A stretch of 64,000 bases of DNA. Source: Vibrio bivalvicida (lineage in GTDB: Bacteria; Pseudomonadota; Gammaproteobacteria; Enterobacterales; Vibrionaceae). A model generated the notes under the pieces. It saw only the letters and a program-made list of their open reading frames with translations. It did not search any database and was not told the DNA's origin. Below, in pieces: positions 42,562-50,579 of the stretch. The position numbers and the translations under genes were made by a program. Where the stretch lies: assembly GCF_001399455.2 (NCBI RefSeq), contig NZ_LLEI02000043.1:62001-126000 (forward strand), given 5' to 3'. How positions within the stretch are numbered: the first letter of the stretch is position 1; each line of letters starts with the position of its first letter.

Positions 42562-44289
42562 TTAAAGTTGGCTACTAATCTTATCTATTTCCTCACGCCA
42601 ATCTTGCTGCAGGTTGGGCTTTTGATGCTTGGGTTTACGCACTAGATCTTCTGCAAGTAAAGTCTCTAGCTCTATCAAACGCTCCAATAATTGCTCTTCG
42701 CCAATTGGCTTTCTATCTAAGGGGTTCAATTCCTGTTGATTATCTGATGCTTGAACAGCCAACGCGGTGTGAGGATGTTCGGCTATCTGTTGATAGACCT
42801 CTTCAGCGCTCAGGTACTCAATTAATGTTCCATTATTAATTAGCCAGAAACGATTGCAGCTTTGCTCAATGAGGCTACGGTCGTGGCTGACAACGAGAGC
42901 CGCACCATTAAACTCATTCAAAGTCGCAATCAGTTCTTCTTTTCCTTCCATATCCAAGTGGTTGGTTGGCTCATCAAGAAACAACAGATGGTACTTCGCT
43001 AAGGTTAATCCAATAAACAATAAGCGTGCTCGTTCACCGCCACTGAGTGACGCCACATCTTGGCTATGCCGCGCATACTCGAAGCCTGCACCAATCAGCG
43101 AACGCTTAGCTATTTCACTACTCACTGATGAAAAGGACTGTAAGGCGTCGCTTAGGGTATTAGAGTCTTTCAGTTGCTTAAGAGACTGGTCGTAGTAACC
43201 TAAGCGACACCTGTCATGGAAAGTGACAGCCTGTGAACTCAATGGGTTTATCTCAGCAAGATAGCATTGGTAAAGTTGGTTAAGCAGGGTCGATTTACCA
43301 CAGCCATTACTTCCTAAAATCGCTATCCTGTCACCACTTTTTACGCGCATTTCTACCATTTCAAATAGATGAAAATGGCTATCAGGTGGTGTAACGCCAA
43401 ACTCGCTGGTTTCAAGCAGTCGATTGGCAGGCAGAGCTTCACCTTGCAATATCAGCTGCCAAGGTGTGCCTTCTGTCAACTCCGTTTGAGCTTCCTCTAA
43501 GCGTTCTTTTCTCGCGAACATGGTTTTTGCTTTACGGGCGAGATCTTCGTTGTCATAAACCTTGCCCCAGGTTGCGAGTCGTTTAGCACTTTTTTCAATG
43601 CGGTCTATTTCTTTTTGCTCGTTGGCATGTCGGGCTTGGTCTTGCTGATCTTTCTCAAACAGTGCGGCTCTTGCTAGAGAGCAAGGTAGGGCAAAATGAT
43701 GAAGAGATTGATCTCGCATGACCCAAGTCGTATTTGTCACTCGATCCAGCAAAGTTTGGTCGTGTGAAACCAACACAAAAGAGCCTTTCCAATTGGAAAG
43801 AAATTGCTCTAGCCACAGCAACGAAGGTAAGTCCAAGTGGTTACTTGGCTCATCGAGCAGTAGTAGGTCTGGCTGATTGATAATGGCTCTCGCGATGAGT
43901 AATCGCATCTGCTGACCGCCACTGCAATTGGCGACAGGCATATCTTGCTCAGAGTCAGAAAAACCAAGCTCGGCTAGCACCAACTCTGCGCGCCAGTCGT
44001 CATCCATGCTTAACATTTCCGCTAAGGCTTCACGGATGCTTTGACTATAAAGGTGCTCTGGAATATGTTGCTCTACATAGCTCATAAGGCAATGAGTTGC
44101 TTTGGCTATGTGACCTTCAGTTGGTTCGTATTGACCATTGAGTAGCTTTAATAGCGAGCTTTTGCCACAGCCGTTATGACCGATGAGGCCAATTTTATCA
44201 CCACGATTAAGGGTGAAGGAAAGTGCTTTAAACAGAGGGTTTAAGGTGTAAGAAAGAGTCAGTGATTGTGCAGTTAAATAAGTACTCAT
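42562..44289 (-). CDS. ABC-F family ATPase (putative ribosome-protection / drug-resistance type)
   Basis: 575 residues, two ABC domains and no membrane segments. Domain 1: Walker A LIGHNGCGKSS, signature NCSGGQQMRLLIARA, Walker B LLLLDEPSNHLD. Domain 2: AILGSNGCGKSTLLNQL, LSGGERARLLFIGL, LLFLDEPTNHLDMEG. A charged linker of about 80-100 residues joins them (EIDRIEKSAKRLATWGKVYD), the part that reaches the peptidyl-transferase centre in ABC-F proteins. It is not obviously EttA, Uup, YheS or YbiT. The upstream region carries a strong leader ORF and four pairing segments that can sequester its ribosome site (GAG at 44296-44298), so it is probably antibiotic-inducible by translational attenuation. 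Confidence 0.9.
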   Translation of the reverse strand: MSTYLTAQSLTLSYTLNPLFKALSFTLNRGDKIGLIGHNGCGKSSLLKLLNGQYEPTEGHIAKATHCLMSYVEQHIPEHLYSQSIREALAEMLSMDDDWRAELVLAELGFSDSEQDMPVANCSGGQQMRLLIARAIINQPDLLLLDEPSNHLDLPSLLWLEQFLSNWKGSFVLVSHDQTLLDRVTNTTWVMRDQSLHHFALPCSLARAALFEKDQQDQARHANEQKEIDRIEKSAKRLATWGKVYDNEDLARKAKTMFARKERLEEAQTELTEGTPWQLILQGEALPANRLLETSEFGVTPPDSHFHLFEMVEMRVKSGDRIAILGSNGCGKSTLLNQLYQCYLAEINPLSSQAVTFHDRCRLGYYDQSLKQLKDSNTLSDALQSFSSVSSEIAKRSLIGAGFEYARHSQDVASLSGGERARLLFIGLTLAKYHLLFLDEPTNHLDMEGKEELIATLNEFNGAALVVSHDRSLIEQSCNRFWLINNGTLIEYLSAEEVYQQIAEHPHTALAVQASDNQQELNPLDRKPIGEEQLLERLIELETLLAEDLVRKPKHQKPNLQQDWREEIDKISSQL

Positions 44290-44295
44290 AATTTT

Positions 44296-44504
44296 CTCAA
44301 GAATTTAGGGCGCAAAAGGCCGTTGTCTGTGCTGACAATAATTCTTCGAGCTTGAGGGAAAGTACTCGGGGACGTTACTCGTCTATAGTTGATATTTCGC
44401 TCAAGTCGAGATTATCGCAGCGCGATATCTAAAACTCTTGAGCGAGCCTTCATGCCATAAAAGCGTGGGTTGATTGAACACCACAAAGACATAAATTCCT
44501 CCTT
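44296..44504 (-). promoter_or_regulatory. Four-segment translational attenuator (erm-like) upstream of the ABC-F gene
   Basis: On the minus strand four segments can pair. A (TCGCTCAAG, 44445-44437) lies inside the leader ORF. B (CTTGAGCGA, 44405-44397) pairs with A in 9 bp. C (TTTCCCTCAAG, 44361-44351, continuing into CTCGAAGAATT at 44350-44340) can pair with B (CTTGAG plus GAAA around one C-C mismatch). D (AATTCTTGAG, 44305-44296) contains the ABC-F ribosome site and pairs with the C extension in 10 bp with one bulged G. A stalled ribosome covering A would free B to take C and expose D. All pairings were read directly from the sequence; regulation is inferred. Confidence 0.75.
44412..44492 (-). 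CDS. Leader peptide of the ABC-F gene, 26 residues
   Basis: ATG at 44492, TAA at 44414-44412. The ribosome site AAGGAGG (44504-44498) with 5-base spacing is the strongest in this stretch. The peptide begins MSLWCSINPRFYGMKARSRV and ends LDIALR. K15-A16-R17 and R17-S18-R19 are overlapping Arg/Lys-x-Arg/Lys motifs, the class at which macrolides and ketolides arrest ribosomes. Pairing segment A overlaps codons 16-19, so a ribosome halted there would mask it. The stop codon lies inside a small hairpin (TATCGC / GCGATA). Confidence 0.72.
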   Translation of the reverse strand: MSLWCSINPRFYGMKARSRVLDIALR

Positions 44505-44741
44505 AAGTTAGTTGTAAAAGTGTTGCCACTTTTGGTTATTCAGTGATGAGTATTCTAGCGGCATTGTCACCAATGTACAGAAAACTATCAGTGTTCAAGA
44601 TAGCTTCGTGATAGCAATCATAGGCTTATACTTTTGGCTTACGCCTCGTCTCTCAACCCTAAATTTATAAATTTGGGAGGATTTACATCATGTTGCTGTT
44701 GATAAAATCACCAAATACACATACTAGACAAGGAGTCTCCA
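44505..44741. other. Divergent promoter region, ABC-F leader / kinase-like gene
   Basis: 237 bases carrying promoters in both directions. A 28-codon plus-strand ORF (44690-44776, ribosome site GGGAGG) overlaps the kinase-like start and might couple its translation. The palindrome AAATTTATAAATTT at 44661-44674 is AT-rich. No clear -35/-10 pairs were assigned. Confidence 0.45.
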
Positions 44742-45827
44742 GTGAATCAACGTCAGTTACAACAGCAAGAGTTTGACCTAAGTGAACGCAACCTAATTGT
44801 CGGTTGCGCTAAGCAATGCCCTATCGGTCCCGAGTTACTGGCAGCTACCACTGCTGACTCTGATTACGTTGTTGGCACCTTCCAAAGTGGACTCACCGCA
44901 GAAGTCTTTCGAGTTCGATTTGATGGCAAGGATTACACCCTTAAGAAAAAGAGGCCAGAGGCGAAAGTGAAAAACCTCGACGGCCAGTATTCCTTCCTTA
45001 ACGAAGTCCAGCGCCGTTTTGATATTCAGCAGCAAAAAGATAATACAAAAACTTCACAGGATTTCGAGTGCATAGTGTCTACGATTTATGCTGATTATCG
45101 CTTAGGCATTATTCTGTCTGACTGGATTGAAGGGGAGCCCGTTAAACAGGTAACGAGTTCAATGCTCTCGCAGTTGTTTTCCACTTTATCAGCGTGCGAA
45201 AAGATCGGTCTGTTTGAATGGGATTTATGCGCAGGCAATTTGCTTGTTGATGAGCAGCATAAATTATGGCTGTTCGATTTTGGCTACATGTACTCGTTCA
45301 ATCCACTTAAAGAACTCAACAGCAATGGACTAGAAGCCCCAATGTTTAATTTCTGTGAGCGATTCGAGACTCGCTTCTTGTCGGGTTGGTTGTTAGAGAA
45401 TGATTTCTCTTACAACGAGTCTATTGAGATTTTTAGAAATGTTAAGTACGAAGCGCTCAATACTCTGATAAAACAGATAAGTTGGCTGAGAAACAACAGT
45501 GCAGATCTAGGTGTTCTCACGGAGAAAGAGAATCTCGCTAAACGCTACCAGCAAGCATTGGAGAATGACCAGGAGCTCGACTCTTTGTTCCAAGTAGAAA
45601 TGTTTCGCTCGCATGTACTCGATATTGAGGATGATCTTGATGGTCAAAGTTGTACACCGACTACTATTAAGCGGGTAATGACAGTGCTTTCTATGCTCAA
45701 TGAAGCCTATTCAGAGTTGGTTGAGCGGGGGGCCATTTTTTACCAGAATGAAGGTAAATCTAAACTAGAGCTCATCGATACTTATCGGAAAAAACTTAGC
45801 CTTGTTCAACAGTATCAAATTAAATAG
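44742..45827 (+). CDS. Kinase-fold (phosphotransferase-like) protein
   Basis: 361 residues, GTG start with AGGAG upstream. Kinase-like signatures: a loop GTFQSGLTAEVFRVRFDGKD with Lys residues in YTLKKKRPEAK (beta-3 Lys), FEWDLCAGNLLVDEQ as the catalytic loop (Asp...Asn) and LWLFDFGYMYSF as the DFG metal-binding loop. The C-terminal 140 residues are helical. This fits an atypical small-molecule or protein kinase such as the RIO/APH/lipopolysaccharide-core group. No named homologue is recognised. It is divergent from the inducible ABC-F gene, so an antibiotic phosphotransferase role deserves a test but is not supported beyond position. Confidence 0.7.
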   Translation: MNQRQLQQQEFDLSERNLIVGCAKQCPIGPELLAATTADSDYVVGTFQSGLTAEVFRVRFDGKDYTLKKKRPEAKVKNLDGQYSFLNEVQRRFDIQQQKDNTKTSQDFECIVSTIYADYRLGIILSDWIEGEPVKQVTSSMLSQLFSTLSACEKIGLFEWDLCAGNLLVDEQHKLWLFDFGYMYSFNPLKELNSNGLEAPMFNFCERFETRFLSGWLLENDFSYNESIEIFRNVKYEALNTLIKQISWLRNNSADLGVLTEKENLAKRYQQALENDQELDSLFQVEMFRSHVLDIEDDLDGQSCTPTTIKRVMTVLSMLNEAYSELVERGAIFYQNEGKSKLELIDTYRKKLSLVQQYQIK

Positions 45828-45924
45828 GTTTAAATGCGTCACGCCATTTGGCCACGAGACTATATGATGGCACTAATACATGTTCTTCAGTTGGTAACGA
45901 TCAATTATAGAGGTTGAAGCTACA

Positions 45925-46368
45925 ATGGATAATACGTTGCAAGTTGGTCTCAAAAACATCAGAAAATGTGTTCCCGAGTGGAGGGAAGTTGAAAGGCTGT
46001 TCCAATCTATGTGGCCAGACTTGGTGCTCGATGAACATTATCGTGATGACGTTAATCTTCCTCCAGTAATTGTCGCGATGGAGGATGAGGAACTTATTGG
46101 TGGTTTGGCTTTCTCTCGATATCAAGAGCCGAATGGCACAGAACAAGTTATCTGGATAAATGCCGTGTTTATAGCTCCTAAGTGGCGCGGTAAAGGGATA
46201 GCCCGCCAACTTATCAATCGTGCTGTCGAGCAAGTCTCAGCGAAAGAGCAAGCGTATCTATATGCAAACACCAACGTATCGCCTCTTTACATTTCGATAG
46301 GTTGGTTTGTTGTAGACATTGAATGCAAACCACATCATCACGTTATGGCGATACCTTTAGCCAATTAA
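45925..46368 (+). CDS. GNAT-family N-acetyltransferase
   Basis: 147 residues. The acetyl-CoA site is NAVFIAPKWRGKGIARQLIN (the VxPxxRGKGIAxxLI motif A), preceded by GLAFSRYQEP and followed by LYANTNVSPLYISIGW, a typical motif B. Target unknown. Followed 37 bases later by the DUF1993 gene, perhaps one operon. Confidence 0.88.
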   Translation: MDNTLQVGLKNIRKCVPEWREVERLFQSMWPDLVLDEHYRDDVNLPPVIVAMEDEELIGGLAFSRYQEPNGTEQVIWINAVFIAPKWRGKGIARQLINRAVEQVSAKEQAYLYANTNVSPLYISIGWFVVDIECKPHHHVMAIPLAN

Positions 46369-46405
46369 TTTGCTCAGCAGAGGTAGTTTCAACCAAAGAG
46401 GTCAC

Positions 46406-46894
46406 ATGATCAACACTTATATACTTTTTCAGCGCTATCTGACTCAGTTAAGGCAGATGGTTGTAAAAGTACCGTCTGAAGTATTTGATACTTCATTGGC
46501 AGAGGGTATGTTTTCATTGGAAATGCACGCCAAAATAGCGGCTAACTTTACTTTGCGCGGTTGCTGCCCTTTGCTTGGTGTTGAAACGGTTTCTTTGTTT
46601 CGTGAAGAGAGTGGCAAGCTGCCAGTCATAGAGCAAATAGATGCGACGTTAAGCTATCTTAGTGGTGTTGAGGGTAGAGCAAGCTATGATGACACTAAGA
46701 TTTTAAGGGACAAGGCGGGATTTTCTGAGGTTGAGCTTCCTGAGTCGGAGTTTATCCACGTTTATATTGTGCCCAACATTTTATTTCATATGAGCATGGT
46801 TTATGCGATAGCAAAAACGCATGATGTCCCTTTAAGTAAGGGAGATTTTGATGGGCTCCACTCTTACCCTGAAGGTTTTAGTTTTGTGAAATAG
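46406..46894 (+). CDS. DUF1993 family protein
   Basis: 162 residues from the ATG at 46406 (GAGGT upstream); a frame start at 46370 lacks a site. Family pattern: LRGCCPLLG, FIHVYIVPNILFHMSMVYAI and VPLSKGDFDGLHSYPEGF, matching the C-terminal 'P-N-F-F-F-H ... G-V-x-L-G-K-x-D-F' of DUF1993, a DinB-like helical bundle. Function unknown. The expected metal-binding His of DinB relatives is visible only at FHMSM. Confidence 0.82.
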   Translation: MINTYILFQRYLTQLRQMVVKVPSEVFDTSLAEGMFSLEMHAKIAANFTLRGCCPLLGVETVSLFREESGKLPVIEQIDATLSYLSGVEGRASYDDTKILRDKAGFSEVELPESEFIHVYIVPNILFHMSMVYAIAKTHDVPLSKGDFDGLHSYPEGFSFVK

Positions 46895-46909
46895 CGTCAA
46901 ATCCCTTTA

Positions 46910-47251
46910 CTACTTAGCGCGTTGCATCTCTATCAAGCCGCCAGCGTTATGTAACTTGGTAAAGCCTTTCGCTTTTAGGTACTGATAGGCCTTCCCTGAA
47001 CGATTGCCACTACGACAATACAGTACTATCTGAGTCTCTTTAGCGATATCGGCAAAGTGAATGTTTAACGCTGAGAGCGGATAGTTTACGGCTTGTGGCA
47101 AATGTCCGCCTGCGAACTCTTGTGGCGTTCTTACATCAACAATCACTGCACCTTGTTCTATCCATTGCCAGCCTATCTCTGCTCGCTCAGAGGCGAAAGC
47201 TGGAAGGCTTAGCGCAGCCATTAACGTAAAAAGTAGTGTTAGGCGCTTCAT
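46910..47251 (-). CDS. Periplasmic rhodanese-like protein (PspE type)
   Basis: 113 residues with a signal peptide (LTLLFTLMAALSLPAFA). The rhodanese domain has DVRTPQEFAGGHLPQAVNYP and active-site loop LYCRSGNRSGKA with catalytic Cys. It transfers sulfane sulfur in the periplasm. Single gene, ribosome site AAGGGAAT. Not adjacent to psp genes, so the E. coli name is not applied. Confidence 0.88.
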   Translation of the reverse strand: MKRLTLLFTLMAALSLPAFASERAEIGWQWIEQGAVIVDVRTPQEFAGGHLPQAVNYPLSALNIHFADIAKETQIVLYCRSGNRSGKAYQYLKAKGFTKLHNAGGLIEMQRAK

Positions 47252-47440
47252 GGCGATTCCCTTTTGCTTTGATTAACTCAGCATATCTGATTCGTCTTTT
47301 TTCGCCGCGAGATAAGTCACAATCCCTGGCTGGCTTTTTTATGTCTGATTCTTTATAGCCAATCCGTCTTAACCAGAATGATAAAAGCTATTACAAGCGC
47401 TTGATTACCCACTACACTCTTCTAGCTAAAAGGGATACTC

Positions 47441-48286
47441 ATGCATACTATTTCACTACTCGTCGTCGCGCTAATCGCCTTCGCCGCCAACTCATTCTTT
47501 TGTCGCCTAGCGTTGGCGAATCACGCTATTGATCCGGGTTCTTTCACTTGGCTACGATTGGTCTCCGGAGCGGTAACACTGCTGCTTATTCAAAGTTGGC
47601 GTGGTCAAATGAGCTATTGCTTCTTTACTGATAAACACAGCTGGTGGTCAGGCATCTCTCTTTTTGGTTATGCAGTTTGCTTTTCGTATGCTTACACCCA
47701 GCTCAGTACGGGGACCGGCGCTTTGATTCTGTTTGGTATGGTGCAGCTGACTTTAGTGGCGTTTCACGTTCTTTCTGGAAATCGCTTAAGTGCGAAAGAG
47801 ATGCTGGGTATCGGGGTGGCTCTATCTGGATTTACTGTTTTGATGCTACCGTCGGCTGAGACTCCGAGTTTGAGTGCCGCTGCTTTAATGCTTGTTTCTG
47901 GCATCTGTTGGGGCATTTTTACCCTGTTAGGGCGCCAAAATAGCGTTGCTTCAGTGTCTATTACTCAAGGTTTTATGCTCGCAAGTGTGCTTGCTTTTGC
48001 TGTCAGCCCACTACTGGTCTCAATAGAGACTATCACAGCTGATGGTGTTGTATGGGCGTTACTGTCGGGTGTCTTTGCTTCTGGGTTTGGCTACATCTTA
48101 TGGTACCAAGTTGTCAAGCATATCTCAGTCCTCCAGGCGTCTGTCTCTCAGTTAGCGGTGCCCGTTATAGCCTTTGCCGCGGGAAGTATAGGATTAGGTG
48201 AGCCGATAACGCTGATCGCTGCTATCTCATCATTGCTAGTTTTGGGTGGGATTGCCCTTATCTTCACTGCAGGAGCAAAGAATTAG
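47441..48286 (+). CDS. EamA/DMT-family transporter
   Basis: 281 residues with ten transmembrane helices in two EamA repeats (repeat 1 with SFTWLRLVSGAVTLLLIQSW, repeat 2 with SGVFASGFGYILWYQVVKHI and SQLAVPVIAFAAGSIGLGEP). DMT exporters of this type move amino acids, nucleobases or drugs. Its 3' end overlaps the convergent RpiR gene by 4 bases. Substrate not predictable. Confidence 0.9.
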   Translation: MHTISLLVVALIAFAANSFFCRLALANHAIDPGSFTWLRLVSGAVTLLLIQSWRGQMSYCFFTDKHSWWSGISLFGYAVCFSYAYTQLSTGTGALILFGMVQLTLVAFHVLSGNRLSAKEMLGIGVALSGFTVLMLPSAETPSLSAAALMLVSGICWGIFTLLGRQNSVASVSITQGFMLASVLAFAVSPLLVSIETITADGVVWALLSGVFASGFGYILWYQVVKHISVLQASVSQLAVPVIAFAAGSIGLGEPITLIAAISSLLVLGGIALIFTAGAKN

Positions 48287-48930
48287 CCCGCTAACAGCTC
48301 TCGTCCGATCAAATCGACTAGCTCTAAGATATGGATTTGAGATTCGCGATGATACGGAGAAATGCCATCAACCTGTTCTTCCAAATCAAGGTTGATACCC
48401 GCTATGCCCGCCAATGTTGAGCCCAAATGACTGATCGCAAAAACCTTTAGTCCTTTGCGCTTTGCATTGTGGGCCATATCGACCACAGCTTGAGTCTCTC
48501 CTGATTTACTTATTAGGATGACTGTTCCTGACTCTGCCCGAGCCAGTTGATGAATATCGGTAATCACTAGGTGAGGAATGTTTGCGAGGGAAAGAAAGCG
48601 TGACAGGTATGAAACACTAACGATGGAAGCGCCGCGAGAATATAAATACACCACGGGTGAGTTAGTTAGTGATTTGGCAACTTTATCGATTCGCTGAGCT
48701 TGGTCATCTCCCTGAGTTGTTGGGGAGACATCTTTATTCAGGTCGTCGGCGAGCTTATATCTGAGCTCGGTGTAGCTCGCATAGCCCATCTTTTTGCACA
48801 CCCGATTTACCGATGTTGTTGTAGTCAAGGCCTTATTGGCTATCGTCTTGGCCGAAACTGAATCTAGCTCTTTGGCGTGACTGATCAGGTACTCATATAT
48901 GACTCGTTCGATCCCTTTAAAGGTATTCAT
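48283..48930 (-). CDS. RpiR/MurR-family transcriptional regulator with SIS domain
   Basis: 215 residues. An N-terminal RpiR-type HTH (TIANKALTTTTSVNRVCKKM) precedes a SIS sugar-phosphate-binding domain (VYLYSRGASIVSVSYLSRFL, TVILISKSGETQAVVDMAHN). It is divergent from the PTS/mannosidase operon, so it should sense a phosphosugar made by that pathway (mannose-6-phosphate or the phosphorylated glycoside). A TGTACC..GGTACA palindrome at 49052 in the shared region is a candidate operator. Confidence 0.88.
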   Translation of the reverse strand: MNTFKGIERVIYEYLISHAKELDSVSAKTIANKALTTTTSVNRVCKKMGYASYTELRYKLADDLNKDVSPTTQGDDQAQRIDKVAKSLTNSPVVYLYSRGASIVSVSYLSRFLSLANIPHLVITDIHQLARAESGTVILISKSGETQAVVDMAHNAKRKGLKVFAISHLGSTLAGIAGINLDLEEQVDGISPYHRESQIHILELVDLIGRELLAG

Positions 48931-49001
48931 CGCTTACACTTACCTAACAAAGACGTAATGACAGAATGGTTATTATTAGGCGTTAAAATACGGGAAATTA
49001 C

Positions 49002-49017
49002 CTTGATAGTTATCACA
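49002..49017 (+). promoter_or_regulatory. Possible CRP-cAMP site
   Basis: CTTGA-N6-TCACA matches 8 of 10 positions of the TGTGA-N6-TCACA consensus. It lies 99 bases upstream of the PTS gene start in the regulator-PTS intergenic region. Catabolite control of a PTS operon is expected. Confidence 0.4.
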
Positions 49018-49051
49018 AAAGTATCGTCATACATGGGTAGTACGAGGAAAC

Positions 49052-49065
49052 TGTACCTTGGTACA
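49052..49065. promoter_or_regulatory. Palindromic candidate operator for the RpiR regulator
   Basis: TGTACC and GGTACA are perfect 6-base arms around TT, lying 50 bases before the EIIBC start. Confidence 0.45.
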
Positions 49066-49115
49066 TCATCGATAAATATACTTGCCGCAGTTGATAAGTA
49101 TAACGGTGAACAACC

Positions 49116-50519
49116 ATGAGTAAGAAAAAACTCGTTGCAGTGACCGCTTGCCCTACTGGCATTGCACACACCTTTATGGCGGCTAAAAAAATCAAAGCCT
49201 GGGCTGAAAAGCAGGGTTATGAAGTAAAAGTCGAAACGCAGGGAAGTGATGGTGTCAAAAATAAACTCACTGCTCATGATATTGCAACCGCAGACGGCGT
49301 TGTGCTGGCGGTTGATGTACCAATCATGGATATGGAACGTTTCGACAACACCAATCCACTTCAGGTTCGTACTCAAGAGCTGATCAAGCGCGTAGATGAT
49401 TTGCTGCCAACAGTATTTTTGCGCGGCAAAGAGAAATCAGATGCAGATGTAGAAGTGCATGATGAAAAGCGCTCTGCTTACCAAGTCGCTATCGGCCATA
49501 TTATGACGGGTATCAGCTACATGCTGCCAGTCGTGGTTCTTGGTGGCCTGCTGATGGCGGTGGCGAAAATCACTGGTGAGTTCATCGATATCTCAGGTAC
49601 ACCTATCCAAACTCTAGATAAACTTGGTTTCATGACCATCAAGTTTATGTATCCAATCTTTGCGGGTTACCTAGCGTATTCGATTGCTGGTAAACCTGCG
49701 CTGATCCCTGCCTTTATCGGTGGGTTAATGACTGATGAGCCTTACAAGCGTTTCTTTGATTTAGAAGGCTGGGCGCCATCAGGCTTCTTCGGCGCAATTG
49801 CGATTGGTTTCCTCGTTGGTTATCTGGTTCGCTACCTTAATGATGTGATTAAGGTCAAAACCGAACTGACCACGCTTAAGACCATGCTGCTTGTTCCTGC
49901 AGTGACGGGAGTCGTCATGGTGCTGACCATGGAATATGCGATTAACCCATTCTTCGGAGCGTTGAATTTGGCGATGATCGACCTGTTTACTCAAGCTGGA
50001 GATGCAGGTCGAGGTGTCTACTCAATGGTCATAGCAGCTGGTACAGCCTTTGATTTGGGCGGACCAATCAACAAAGCCGCAGGTTCGGTCGCACTTGGCT
50101 TAAATGGCATGGGAGAAGGTTTTGACTTGATTGCTCGTGAGTTGGGTATTGTTATTCCACCAATTGGCGTGGGTATCGCGGCGCTGCTGGATGGCAAGTT
50201 CCGCAAACCAGTTTTCTCAAGTGAAGAGCGCACGGTCGGTAAAACTTCTCTGATGCTGGGCCTAATCGGAATCTCAGAAGGTGCGATTCCATTCATTCTG
50301 AAAAATCCGAAGATGATTCCAATCATGATTCTGGGTTCAATTATCGGTACGCAACTGGCTGTCGTTCTCAACGTATGGCAAAGCCTACCACTACCAGCCG
50401 TTTGGGGATGGTTCCTATCTTCTGACCCAATCAGCTACACCATTTCTGTTATCGCGGGTTCTATGTTTATTGCAATCGCTCTACTGCTGTGCACTAAACC
50501 AGACCACGCAAAAGCCTAA
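49116..50519 (+). CDS. PTS fructose/mannosylglycerate-type EIIBC
   Basis: 467 residues. EIIB domain (1-100) has the phosphorylated Cys12 in VTACPTGIAHTFMAA. EIIC (about 125-467) has eight to nine helices with conserved LGGPINKAAGSVALGLN and ISEGAIPFILKNPKMIPIMI. The domain set matches FruA/MngA-type transporters without the fused EIIA; the EIIA is encoded by a separate gene at 54926. Its neighbours MngB-like mannosidase and ManA suggest the substrate is an alpha-mannosyl or alpha-glucosyl glycerate-type compound. Divergent RpiR regulator upstream. Confidence 0.88.
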   Translation: MSKKKLVAVTACPTGIAHTFMAAKKIKAWAEKQGYEVKVETQGSDGVKNKLTAHDIATADGVVLAVDVPIMDMERFDNTNPLQVRTQELIKRVDDLLPTVFLRGKEKSDADVEVHDEKRSAYQVAIGHIMTGISYMLPVVVLGGLLMAVAKITGEFIDISGTPIQTLDKLGFMTIKFMYPIFAGYLAYSIAGKPALIPAFIGGLMTDEPYKRFFDLEGWAPSGFFGAIAIGFLVGYLVRYLNDVIKVKTELTTLKTMLLVPAVTGVVMVLTMEYAINPFFGALNLAMIDLFTQAGDAGRGVYSMVIAAGTAFDLGGPINKAAGSVALGLNGMGEGFDLIARELGIVIPPIGVGIAALLDGKFRKPVFSSEERTVGKTSLMLGLIGISEGAIPFILKNPKMIPIMILGSIIGTQLAVVLNVWQSLPLPAVWGWFLSSDPISYTISVIAGSMFIAIALLLCTKPDHAKA

Positions 50520-50530
50520 ACACGTCTAGC

Positions 50531-50548
50531 GGGGAGGTTCGCCTCCCC
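50531..50548 (+). other. UUCG-loop hairpin between EIIBC and mannosidase genes
   Basis: GGGGAGG / CCTCCCC with a TTCG tetraloop is exceptionally stable. There is no T-run, so it is more likely an mRNA-stability or processing element between cistrons than a terminator. Confidence 0.65.
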
Positions 50549-50579
50549 AAACTATCAAGAATTTATCGAGAGTTTCCCC

